A DNA stretch of 64,000 nt from Sorghum bicolor (taxonomy: Eukaryota > Streptophyta > Magnoliopsida > Poales > Poaceae): assembly GCF_000003195.3 (NCBI RefSeq), contig NC_012873.2:17287202-17351201 (forward strand), in the 5' to 3' direction. Shown here piece after piece: positions 10,475-20,978 of the stretch. The notes below the pieces were generated by a model, which worked only from the letters and a program-made list of their open reading frames with translations, did not search any database and was not told the DNA's origin. Position numbers and translations under genes: made by a program. The stretch's first letter is position 1; every line of letters starts with the position of its first letter.

Positions 10475-12121
10475 TGTAACACCCCAGTGTTATGGTTACA
10501 TCAAACATGTGCATAGCATGAGCATCATCATTTATTCAAAGCATCCATGATCATCATCTATCTTGAGACATGTCATTCTTTGCAAAAATGTGTTTTAAAT
10601 TGCTTAAATAGGCTTCCTATGCTTATGTTTGAGTGAACAATGCTAGTGTTTGTGCTTAATGCCTTGGTAAATAGCTTATCTATGCTTAACTTAATCTTGG
10701 GAACAATGTTCATGTTGATCACTTCTCCAAAATAATCACTTAAGTCCTACTTATGCAAATAGGCCCTAGAGACCTCTTTTGCTTAGGCTTTTAAAAAGTG
10801 TTTCATAAAATGTTTGCATGTCAAAACTTCCTACAGCAAAGTTGTAGCAAATTTTATAAGGAACAAAAGTTGTTTTATGGCCATCTCATGAAAATGATCA
10901 CAAATAGCTCAAAAGTGGCCCACAAGGCAGATTTGGGGCTGTTTTCAACACTTAGAAAATTTTCTAAGTCCTGGGTGCTTTGCAGTTTGCTCGAGGGGGT
11001 GTTCTTCACCTTCCCGTTTGAATTCTAGAGCGAATCAAGCCTTGATCTTGTAAGCAATGTTGGAGTACTCGTGTAGCTCTCCAGTATGGAGCAATTAGCC
11101 AGCAAAATCATCGAGTGATTAGGGAGTAAATCGTCGGGCAAAATCGAGTTTCAGTCGGCTCGGGGCAAACTGAATCGCGTCGTCGTCAGTCAGGGGAAGC
11201 TCGCCGGTGTGCCGCGTGTTGGACTCGTGGCGTCCGTACGTCGCCGTTGGCCCCGCCCGTCAGTCCTCCGCGCGTCCTTCATCTCGCCCCGGCGCCCCGG
11301 TCGCGTGGACAGAGCCATTTCCGCTCCCGGTGTCCTCTCTCTCTCGCACGTCGTCGTTTCCGCGTCGCCGCCGTTGCTTCGGCGAGCTCGCGCGCGCACA
11401 TCTCCGTGTCTCCGGCCAAGCAGCTCGGTCCAGCGCTCCGCAAGCCTCTCCTCTCCACCGTCGTCGAGCTGGTTGCGACTGCCGAGCCTCGGTGAGCCCG
11501 CATTGCCTGCTCCGACGCGAGCTTACCTCGCCGGAGTTCCGCCATGGCCACCGGCGTCGTGGCCAGGGCTCTGTAGTCCACCATTCCTTCTCATTCTTGT
11601 CCCAAAAGCTTCGCTAGGTCTTGCTGTTGCTCGTCCTCGTTCTCTTCTGCCCTGTCTCCGGCCAGAGACGCCGGCGGTCGGCCGCGCACCACCGCCGTGC
11701 CGCCATTCGCGAGGGCGAGGTACCTAGAGCTCGGTAGAGTTAGGGTTTTGGGTACCGCTAGATGCGGAATGCAGTGGGGAGCACGATGGTGCCCTTGGCC
11801 AGCGCCGAGACCTCGCCGTCGGCGAGATCTCCGGCGGTCAAGCCGCGCCTCTGCTTCCGGGTCACTGGCAGGTGGGGTCCGTTGACGCGCGGGTCCCCTC
11901 TGTCAGTCTCTCTTTCTCCTTTGTTTAAATCAGAGTTTGAGCTGATTTTGTAAAAATCATATCTCTAGTTCTATTGATCCAAAAATTGTGAAACAAATTT
12001 TGTGTTGTTTCTTGAGATGGCTAGTATTTAATAAAAATATAAAATGAATCATGTTTTCTGAGAAATTATTTATTAAGGATTTAATCTTGTTATTTATGGA
12101 TAAATGCATATCTCTGGTTCT

Positions 12122-12144
12122 ATTAAATCACATAAAATAATTGG
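12122..12144 (+). repeat. Templated filler in RT-1 3' LTR
   Basis: This 23-base stretch replaces about 80 bases that the 5' LTR has at 1040-1120. It is a perfect copy of 12198-12220, 76 bases downstream. The 5' LTR has only the downstream copy. Confidence 0.75.
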
Positions 12145-13143
12145 AGCACTGCAGTTCTGATATGTAATTTGTGTTTGAAATATGGCTTGTTTCTTTAATT
12201 AAATCACATAAAATAATTGGTGCTTAGGCTGGTGCTCTATTTTGGTGGTAAACTTGTTTATGGTATTCCTAAGATATAAATAATCTGAAATCTGTTGTTT
12301 GACACTATATAAGTCATGTCTATGAATTTATGAAATAAATGCCTTGATACATGTTAAATGCATATCTTTAATTTGGCATGTGCAATGGTCCTGAAATTTT
12401 TATGGTGGTGATCTGATGTTATACTTGTGCCTCTGTAATTTTTGTAGATTTTTCTGAGCACTTTAACTAATATCTTGTAAATATGCCTTATCTAAAATTA
12501 ATTAATAAATGCCTTGTTAAGTAATTGTTTTGGGGTTTTCAACTGATGATCTGGTGACCTTGTAATATGTTTGTGCTCATGAGTCATATGGTTGGCATGG
12601 TTTGTGTTTTGATCATATCATTAAATAATTAACTATAGGGTTAAATGCTGTCTGGACAGCAAGTGAGTAATTTAACTTTGCTTAATGATAACTTGACTTT
12701 CTGTGAAACTTGTATAAAACAAAGTTGTTCTAAACTTGTTGAACTAACTGTGGTTTAAATTGAGGTCATTTGGCCAAGTAGTTTAAAAGTTATAGCTGTT
12801 CCAAGTTGGGTTCCAGAAATAGGGGTTCTCTGTTTTTCTGGGACAGAACCTGGAACTTTGTTAAAATGACTAGTTTAATGTTTGAATCTTGCTGTCATGT
12901 TTAAAGATGAGTTGTAGACAATTTCCTAAGCTTTCCAAAATGTCCTTACTCATGTTTGTTGGACCTGTCTATCTATAATTATGATTTATTTACTGAGCAT
13001 ACTTGTTTTGTGTCGTTTGCTGCTTTGGTGCCATAATAGGTTTTGGGTTATGTTAACTTGTTTATTCATGTGAGTTAATATAACTCTTGCTCCGTAAATG
13101 AGTGTCCAGTGAGTGCTTGTGTTATTAAGCATTCATCTGTAGC

Positions 13144-13377
13144 ATGTGCACCTTCTCATTCATCGAGCATGCAATAGGTGCACCGGGCGTGGCAGTTTCC
13201 TTCGAGCTCCAAGCGAACCCCAAAGGACAGGAAGGCAGCCAGGAGGTGGAGGTCCAGCAAGCCGGACTCGAGGAGCACGAAGAAGAAGTTGAGTGCCCGA
13301 ATCACGAGCCGGCATCGTTCGTGAAAGGCAAGCCCCGGAGCATTCTAAGCCTCCTCTATTTTCGAAAGTTTACTTAA
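13144..13377 (+). CDS. Short acidic reading frame inside RT-1 3' LTR
   Basis: This is the 3' LTR copy of the 77-residue frame at 2122-2355, with four residue changes (for example EEHEEEVE in place of EEPEEEVE). It is kept open, but function is unknown and it could be a chance frame. Confidence 0.3.
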   Translation: MCTFSFIEHAIGAPGVAVSFELQANPKGQEGSQEVEVQQAGLEEHEEEVECPNHEPASFVKGKPRSILSLLYFRKFT

Positions 13378-14824
13378 TACGTTATATCTATTGATGCATT
13401 ACGTATAGGAGTTGTGATGAAAATGTTGCTGCATTCTACTCTATCCTTGTCCAGATAACTCACCCTCCCTGGTTGTAGAGTTAGGTCCGAGTAGCAGCTT
13501 AGTTATGCTTTAACCGGTAGAAGTCGGGTGATATTCTGTCATCCGCGCGATATAGGGTTGTGTCGGGTCGCGATGGTCTATATGTGCTATCGTGGATGGA
13601 ACCTGATTAAATTGATTTAAGCCGGGCGGAGTTTTGCAAGTTTGTAGTAACTCCGTCTGTGGCAGCTAAGGACCGATCGTTGTACATCCTCTTATCATGT
13701 TGAACGCATGCCTGACACTTAGTTGGCCGGATAACTCGTTCCGACCGCGAAGCCGAGTAGTATGACTCAGGCCGGAAGACCGGCAAGTATAAAGTGCGCA
13801 CTACCGAAGGAAGTGCGGTGTGCAGGGGACCATTGGCGTAAGCCCAAAGGCAGGTGAGTTAAAATTCCTGACCTCCCTGGCAGAGTGGTAGCCCTGGGAG
13901 TGCGGCGCTGATCGGAGCCGTGATTCCTGAGTTGTACCAAAGGTGACCCGTTGGCTCTCCGGCAGGGGATGCTTGGGTGAGTGCTAGGAATAAACCTCCA
14001 GCTGGATAGGAATTCGATTCGAATCGCCGTCTCTCCCGGTTAGTGAGAACTTGACAGAGCAGCGGCAAACGTAGCATTCACTAATGAACTTGGTTCATGA
14101 TAATGATGATAGCAAGAAGAACATATGATGAATTTGGTATGGTTATTATTGTTTGTAATAATCAAGTGATGTGTTGTAGTACAGGTGCTAATCTAGTGGT
14201 AGGCTGATGATAAATAAAGATGATGCTCCCAAACTAATTTAGTTGTAACTTAAGCTTTTGGCAAAAGAGTGAGTCAACCAACTCCACTTGATATTCAGCC
14301 TTGCATGATCTTTGGTGTCTTTTATGTTTTACTAGACGGGTAAGTCTAGCTGAGTACATCCTCGTACTCAGGGTTTATTCCCACCTGTTGCAGATGATAT
14401 TTTCTATGACGGTTTCTGCAAGACCTGTCTCCATCCCGCTGGGGATGAGGACTAACCGTTGGGCACGGTTCTCTAATCTTCTCGTCTATGATGCTTTTGG
14501 AAGGATGGCATAGACTCTGGCAGTAACAAACTTGGGAACTGAACTTTGAACAAGTGTGTGTAATTATTTTGCTTCCGCTACTTCGAACAAGTGTTGTAAT
14601 AACTTAATACTCCGATGTGGTGCCGCTTCGACGGCAATGAATGACCATGTAACATTCGTTGTGTTTATGTTGAACTATTACGATCTTGGTTTGTTGCGAG
14701 TTGGTTTGAAGTCCTTCGTGATTTCGATTGACTACCGGGATTATATGGGCTCAAGTTTAGAAACTTGATTGTTTGACGATCGTTTCTGCACTTGAACTCT
14801 TATAATTTGGTCGGTTCTGTGACA

Positions 14825-15020
14825 GGTTGCTCCTGAATCATGGCTATTAGATCAGGGCCGAGGTCGTAGCCATCTGTAAGAATTGGATGTGATGATGGTG
14901 GTGGCTCTAATAACTCGCCCTTTGGAGCAAAGAATTCATAGATAGGAGTGAAATCCATGTGGTATGGTGAAAATCGTAAGGTGAGTGTGGTAAGGAAAAG
15001 AAAAAGGATACACGTACGAC
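14825..15020 (-). other. RT-4 internal fragment between RT-1 and RT-3, with gag-like N-terminus
   Basis: This is a piece of RT-4 read on the minus strand. The part near 14940-15020 matches RT-6 around 47300-47380. A frame starts at 14958 (MDFTPIYEFFAPKGELLEP) and runs to 14825, where RT-1 cuts it. Its GYDLGPDLIAMIQEQP resembles the start of Athila-type gag proteins (x-Y-E-L-x-P-x-L-I-x-M-V-Q) and the start of the RT-3 frame at 21920. The last five bases, ACGAC, are repeated at 39106-39110 and mark the RT-3 insertion. Confidence 0.75.
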
Positions 15021-16250
15021 TGTTGATATTTGGTAACGCAATAAGGAAATGATCCGCAAGCGCATGGATATCGGTGAGCATTTCACCCGGGAGGTTATCC
15101 AGAGTTATCGTATTTATATTTTTACCACTGGGAGAAAGGGTGCATCTGACTAACCAAATCTATTGCTACTATCCCTTTAGGCTACAAAGAATGTTTCTCG
15201 ATGTGAGCGATGTATAGAGAAGACTGCAACCGTAGTCTCGTTCTAACCTTGGTAAGGATAATCTACTATTCTATTGGGGAAGCTTACGAAATCTAGACAC
15301 TACAAAGGATGTTCGACCCGCACCTATAAATCCTACCCGTCCTGCTAACAAGATATGGGATACAAAGGTAACTCGGAAATGTCACGTTCCTCGCTACTAC
15401 CACGGTCCAGCTAGTCAGGGGATATCTATGAGTACCCTAGCCTAAACACCATGTTTACGCTAGCAATGATTACTGTAATACTCAACCGGAAGAGGATTAA
15501 AGTAAACTCATAAACCAAATAACAATAAAACAAGAACTTACTAGAATTAGAAGTCGAATTACTGAAGAATCTTAGAAGCAAGCCTCGGGTTAGGAGACTT
15601 GATCCCGCAGGTACAACTCGGAGTAGACACCGATAGGTCGGCCTTCCTCCGATCTACACCTCCACTCTATCTCTCTCAATTTAGTAGAAACTAGAAGATC
15701 TATTTCTACTTTACATTGGATGCTAAGCCTAAAAAGAAATATTATTTAGAGAAGAGGTTTTCCTTCGAGGGCACCCCTCAATCTCTATGATAACTTCTTG
15801 TCTCCTCGAGGGGCCAGGGGGGTCTCCTTATATAGTCCTCCTCTATGCGTTTTTGGGTCGGTAGGCGATGTGGTACTATGTTATCCTTGATCCTTTAGGT
15901 CGGTGGAACATCGTGTGCGAAGAGAGTCCCAAACAGAGTCCAGAGGTGGGCGGGCGCCCAGGTCCTCAGGGCGGGCGCCCTGGGCCTGGCCCCTTTCGGC
16001 CTCTGCTTTCTTCCCGTGGCTTCTGGAGTCTTCTAGATGGTAGAAAATTGCGCGGTGCGTTGATATCTCTATGTAATCCCGACATGTGGGCCTTTCTTCC
16101 TTATTTCCTGATAACCCCCTGCAGAAATAGACAAACACCAAAACTCATGGAATTCTGTCAGATAAAACCCTAAGTCTAGGTGGTGGTTGCATTTGGATCC
16201 TTTTCTTTATTTATTTGATGATTATATTTGGTACTTAAGGACCGTCAACA
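15021..16250 (-). repeat. RT-3 3' LTR, 1230 bp
   Basis: Read on the minus strand it starts TGTTGACGGTCCTTAAG (at 16250) and ends ATATCAACA (at 15021). The polypurine tract lies on its right (16251-16264), so this is the 3' LTR of a minus-strand element. Target repeat ACGAC at 15016-15020 pairs with 39106-39110. A TATA-like CTATATAAG lies at 15828-15836, about 110 bases downstream of GC-rich palindromes (GGGCGCCC, near 15950-15990). Confidence 0.93.
15828..15836 (-). promoter_or_regulatory. TATA-like box in RT-3 LTR
   Basis: CTATATAAG on the minus strand. Equivalent sites sit in the other LTR of RT-3 and in RT-4 (TATATAAGC near 39955). Two GGGCGCCC palindromes lie about 110 bases upstream. 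Promoter use is inferred. Confidence 0.6.
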
Positions 16251-16264
16251 ACTCCCCCAAGCTT
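16251..16264 (-). other. RT-3 polypurine tract
   Basis: On the minus strand AAGCTTGGGGGAGT runs straight into the 3' LTR start. The same motif recurs inside RT-3 at 17906-17917 and 20669-20682 and in RT-6 at 46770-46783. Confidence 0.8.
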
Positions 16265-18419
16265 ACCTCTTGCTCGTCCCTGAGCAAGGATGAACTCAAG
16301 AGTTTCTGCAGTGGTTTCATGCCTTAAAAGTACACACGCATTCAAGCAAGATCTCATCTCTGAGTTAGCATAATCTGTTAAGACTTAAAACTTACTCATT
16401 TTACCTTTCACCATGGGCTTGTAACCGTCACTTGTGTCTTGAGCAGTTAAAAGATAGAACGGTCAAGTCAAGCGCCATGTCTCTTGTTCTTAATCAGCTA
16501 TAGCTCTTGGAGTTTTTGCAGATTTTCAAATAAAACTCAGAGATTCCTTGTATGACTCTCTTAGATCTCTCTTTTGTGGTATTTATGGATCCTTACCAAG
16601 GCAGTAATGGTATATGCCTTCTCTCAAAGTATGTGGTATTTCTGGTATGAGACATAGTGACATTGCCTTCTCTCTCACCCTACTCTAATAAAGTTTTGAT
16701 ATCTGGAGCTCATAGGTGGGAGACAGCTAATACATACTTACAAGACATTTATTGCATAGTCAAACCATGGATCCAGAGAAACAAGTCAATAAGTCAAATC
16801 AAGATGTGCATGTGTGGCGAATGAATAGTGTATGGTGATGATGGTGATAACAATGGTGAAAGTCTAATTCTACTTTTGCTCTTTTAAGGGGATACATACC
16901 TTTCTTGCACTTTGAAGCTTTTTGAGGAGAATGAGATGCTCTATATTTTCTTTTTCTTTCCTCACAGGTGGGTATCTTGTACCCCTAATTCTACTATCGG
17001 ACACTTGTCCATTTTCACCTCTCGTCTCACTTTTTCTTTTCTTCGAGGTTCCGGGCACTTGCCCCTTTTTATTTCCTCGTATATTATTCTTTTTTCTTCT
17101 TTTTTTAGAGCACTCATCTCCTGAAATAATGTAGCAAGTGGTAGTAACCAAAATAACTGGAGCATTTATTTCATAGGGAATAACAGGGATAGGAAAATGT
17201 TTTTGGCTATTCTCTTCCGGATTAGGAGTAGAATAATTTTGGGTGAATCTAGAGATGGAAATGAGTGGATGTATGTGGATGCGTACTTCCGGAACAGAAG
17301 CAGCATATACGAGTGAACGTGCAAGTGAATCTTGATTTTAACCGCATGACAAGCTCCTAAGGGTCTACACAGCTTGACCACACTCAATGCTTATAATAAG
17401 TAAAAAGTAAATGTGTGGCTCAAAGTCTAGCAAGCATGTATATATGGCTATGGTAGGAATTTAAACTCTCATCATATAGGAACTCATCATGTGTTATTTT
17501 AAAGATTTTCAAAGATAAAATTCTCCTGAATTCTAGCATCTCTAGGAACAGATAAACAGCAGTTCAACCTTCCCATATCATATCCATTAACGACTTAGAC
17601 TTTAGATCAAGTACTCTTCCCACAAGTTCAGTTTTAGAGGAGGTTTAAATTATAACAATTATGCCTAAACTTGAGAGAGATTTCAATTTTAAGAACTAGT
17701 CATGGCAGAGCAACTATTCATCATTTCCATGTGAGAGCTTATCATAAGGGTTCATGGAAAACTTTATTTATTTAGCAAACTAAGCAAAGATATATATAAA
17801 AGCACAAAATCTTTATTTGGGTTTTTTTATGATTATTCATCTTTTTATTATTTGAGTAAAGTATAAACGCGAGTAGAAACACTTAGCTGGATAAATGGGG
17901 GTGCTCTCCCCCAAGCTAGATTTTGACGTAATTTCTTCTCATGTAGCTAGCAGGTGACGGAGGTATATTTGGCAGTACCCTGACAGCGATTAGGATGTCC
18001 TCCGTCTGCTAGTCTTCTTTGATCCTTGAATTCTGTGGAGCTCAAATAGACAACAAAGCTTCGTGGAACTGGTTAAGTGTTAGCATAAATATCTAGCCTT
18101 TATCATGTTGAGCCTCCTCAATAAATGTTATTTATTTAGCAGGATCATGCACTTATTATTTTTATATTTTTATTGTAAGATGAAAACATATTTATTTTAT
18201 GCCACCACAGTGAATGTACCTATGGGTTTTATGCCATGAGCATACTCACATGGGACTTACTATTTTTAACATTTTTATTTTCTTTTCGAGATGATATGAA
18301 TCCTGATTAACTAAGCAAACTATAATTGAATAATTGAAAGGAAAAGGATAACTACCAAGTTTACCTCTTGGCAAGGCGTTCGATGTTTTTAAGTCCTCCG
18401 AACGGGACTCTCTGTTTTC
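16265..18419 (-). other. RT-3 internal region without coding potential
   Basis: About 2.1 kb of AT-rich sequence. It has pyrimidine-rich tracts (16940-17110) and a second polypurine-like motif (17906-17917). I find no reverse transcriptase, RNase H or integrase frame where an autonomous Ty3/gypsy element would have them, so RT-3 depends on proteins made elsewhere. Confidence 0.7.
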
Positions 18420-19217
18420 TCAGTTGTCCTGGGATTCACTGGATGGCGTAGTCGGTGATTCCGGTGGCGCCTCCTCTTCGTGTATAACTATCTTCTCCCT
18501 CCACACGTGACTCGGTGCTACGGTCTCCTCAGGATAGTTCTGTTCAAGCTGTATGTCTTCAGACCTTACCACTTCTCCTTCGTAGTCTGCCCATCCGTCC
18601 TTGATGATTTGCCTCCTGTGATTTCGGTTGCGTCGCCTTCTTCTTGTCCTGACCTGCTTAGAATCTTCAACTATATAGTTAGAATCATTAAAGTAGTGGC
18701 GTACCTTCTCAGAGGGGAAGTGCATGTGGGCTTCTCCGGTTCCAATATAGATGATGGCATTGATAGTGTTTGAGGAACGGTCTTCCAAGGATGGTAGGTG
18801 GATCATACTCGTCTTCTTCCATGTCAATGACCTAAAAATCGTCTGGAGCTGAATGTATCTTGGTTGTAGGAGCATGGTTCCATGCAGGAGCTGATAAGTG
18901 ACTGCGGCCATTATGTTGTCGTTAGATCCGGTGTTGTAGAGTGTCTTCTGAAAAGAGTAGCCATTGATTGTGCACTCGATGCTTGGAACACCAGGGTCAT
19001 CCTTCTTGATCAGGAAAGACGACTTGAGTCGACGATCTTGACCTCTTTGAACTGCAGTGACCATCTTAGCTGACTCGGTCCACATTTTCTTGTTCCTGTT
19101 CCTCCTGTTGGTCCTCTTCCTTGGTTCATGTCGGGATTGCTCTGAACTTTGTGTAGTCTTGTTCTTGAGGGAAAGTCTCCTTCTTCCCCTTGATGTAGAA
19201 ACTGATCTTGGCAGCAT
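18420..19217 (-). pseudogene. RT-3 second aspartic-protease-like frame
   Basis: This frame of 265 residues on the minus strand contains DDPGVPSIECTINGYSFQ, then TLYNTGSNDNIM at the active-site position, and later TINAIIYIGTGEAHMHFP, which matches the flap and end of Athila-type proteases (usually GRPFL-x-T-x-x-AIIY). The catalytic aspartate of D-T-G is replaced by asparagine here; the RT-6 copy has DTGSN. A basic stretch (RTRRRRRNRNHRR) and an acidic tail follow. The block between active site and flap is out of register, so a frameshift pair is likely. It overlaps the end of the first protease frame by 92 bases in another frame. It is probably inactive. Confidence 0.6.
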
Positions 19218-19575
19218 TAACGTAGATGACAGCTCTGGTGTTTAGGAATGGCCTCCCTATGATGATGGATGCCCTCTCCTCAGTACCAGTCTCTATCACC
19301 ACGAAGTCTGCTAGAGCGTACAAGGTACCAACTCGGACGCAGAGGTTCTTCAATATTTCCTTTGGGAAACTGAGTGTCCGATCTGCAACTCTGGGCATAA
19401 TGTTGACGCTGGAGCCAAAGTCGTAGAGTGCTTCTCGGAAGTCCACCATGCCGATGGAGATCGGGATGACGGGGCGTCCTGGATCACCTCTCTGAGTAAT
19501 TAGGCCTCTGTTGATTCCAACCTTGATTTTGTTGAGGATGGTTGTAGTAATAGTTGTTATTGTTGTTGATGTAGT
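19126..19575 (-). pseudogene. RT-3 first aspartic-protease-like frame
   Basis: This open stretch of about 149 codons on the minus strand has a threonine-rich start, then GDPGRPVIPISIGMVDF, the active-site-like LYDFGSSVNIMP and the flap IIIGRPFLNTRAVIYV. Spacing and motifs fit the Athila-type retroviral aspartic protease (about 100 residues). D-F-G replaces the usual D-[TSL]-G but keeps the aspartate. No start codon opens it; it would be part of a polyprotein whose gag is missing. A second protease-like frame follows directly (18420-19217). Confidence 0.65.
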
Positions 19576-20978
19576 TCACTTCCTCAAGCATCACAAGGCA
19601 GTGATTGCCTGAGTGTCCAGTATCTCCAGTGTGTTTGTGCTCGTAGATCCTGGTTCTTCACTTGGTGGAGTCTGGGAGTTGTAAAACTCCTTCATATTAT
19701 GCTCGAAGTGTTCCTGCTCATAGAGACAAGGCAGAGAACAAGTGCATGGGCCCTGTTGGTGGAAAACACCAACAGAACCAAAAGTGTATTTGTTCTTCTC
19801 TAACCTTAAGCATAGTGAGCAAGACAAAGTTGATGGATCATGAGTGTAGCATTTGTCAGATCAGATGGCTCAACCTAATTGAAAGATAATCTATCTATAT
19901 TTATGTTTTGTTTATATCTTCCAAAGATTGAATGTGCACATATTAGCTTATATGATTAGGAGTGTGGGATCACGAAGGTAGTACTAAGAACAAAGATTAA
20001 AGAGCTAAACATGTTGAATTAATTAGGTTGGTTAATTTAGAGTTATAAATCATACATGTTTGTCTCTTTATTTATGTAAATGCCAGAACCAAGGAGAAAC
20101 TTATAAAAGCGATAGTCACGTACCTTAAGATGTTACCTTACTTGAAGAGTGATGGTATAGTATCACCTTGTGGAAGCTTTCCTTTCTTAGCAGTTGTGCA
20201 TCGTGTTTGTGGCACCCTCCATGGATCATCTCTTTATGATGAATGAGCTATGTCTTCCTTGTGCAAGTCGTTAAATTTCATGTGTCTCCTTTATCTCCAA
20301 TGAGCTTGTAGCTCAGGACTTCCCAGGTTAATATTAAAAGTTTTCCTGCAGGGGTTAGTCCGACAAAATATACCAATGCCTACTCAAGCAGTTTTTAGTT
20401 CAGTAACCAAACTAGACTCCATGTCTAACCAGATTAAGGAAGGCTATTTAACCTAAGCACCACACTTAATTTAAATGCCAATGGAAGTATGTCGAGTACT
20501 TCCAAACCAACACTTGCTTGTGAATAGACAAAGGTAGCATGACAACATTTGTAGAGATCTACTCAAGTGGAGATGAAGTAGTGTGATTAGTACTTAACAA
20601 ATTGAGCATGTCTCAAAGGTAGGGACAACCAACATAGCAACATGGCAAAGGATGTTTTTATGTAAAGTACTCCCCCAAGCTTGAATTTTGCGAAATTCAA
20701 GTTTGGATGAATTTAATTCAATGTTGTATGATGGTTGGTTGGACATACCTTGTGCTTGTCATTCATCCGATCTTCTTGCTCCAATCCTGGAAAGGTTAGT
20801 GGCAAGAATACCCGAAGAAATATTTCTACAATTATCTCAATATGCTCAATAATGTTGCAAATTCATGTTACGATCTGATAAGTGCTTGTTTAAGGACGCT
20901 AAGCTTATCATTGGGAAACCATCAAATTATGTCGGCAAAGTGGTTTCCCCTCCAACGCTGACCTATATCAAGATTAAC
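19576..20978 (-). other. RT-3 internal spacer shared with RT-6
   Basis: About 1.4 kb, much of it matching RT-6 at about 45690-47060. It includes a polypurine-like motif (20669-20682) next to a perfect inverted repeat (20680-20701). A partial frame (19591-19827, minus) has no recognisable domain. I see no gene. Confidence 0.6.
20680..20701 (-). other. Hairpin next to an internal polypurine-like motif in RT-3
   Basis: CTTGAATTT and AAATTCAAG pair around a 4-base loop, directly after ACTCCCCCAAG on the plus strand. In RT-6 (46781-46802) the same place is an 11-bp perfect palindrome, so the structure is kept while loop bases differ. Confidence 0.6.

Larger units (their letters stand above)
10475..14824 (+). 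repeat. RT-1 3' LTR, complete, 4350 bp
   Basis: It runs from TGTAACACCCC to TTCTGTGACA. TGTAACACCC starts are usual in Tekay/Del chromoviruses. The first 530 bases and everything after about 11950 match RT-2 LTRs closely. Between them lies a GC-rich module (about 11190-11900) unrelated to the one in RT-2. The flank at 14825-14829 is GTTGC; its partner would be left of the window. Confidence 0.93.
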
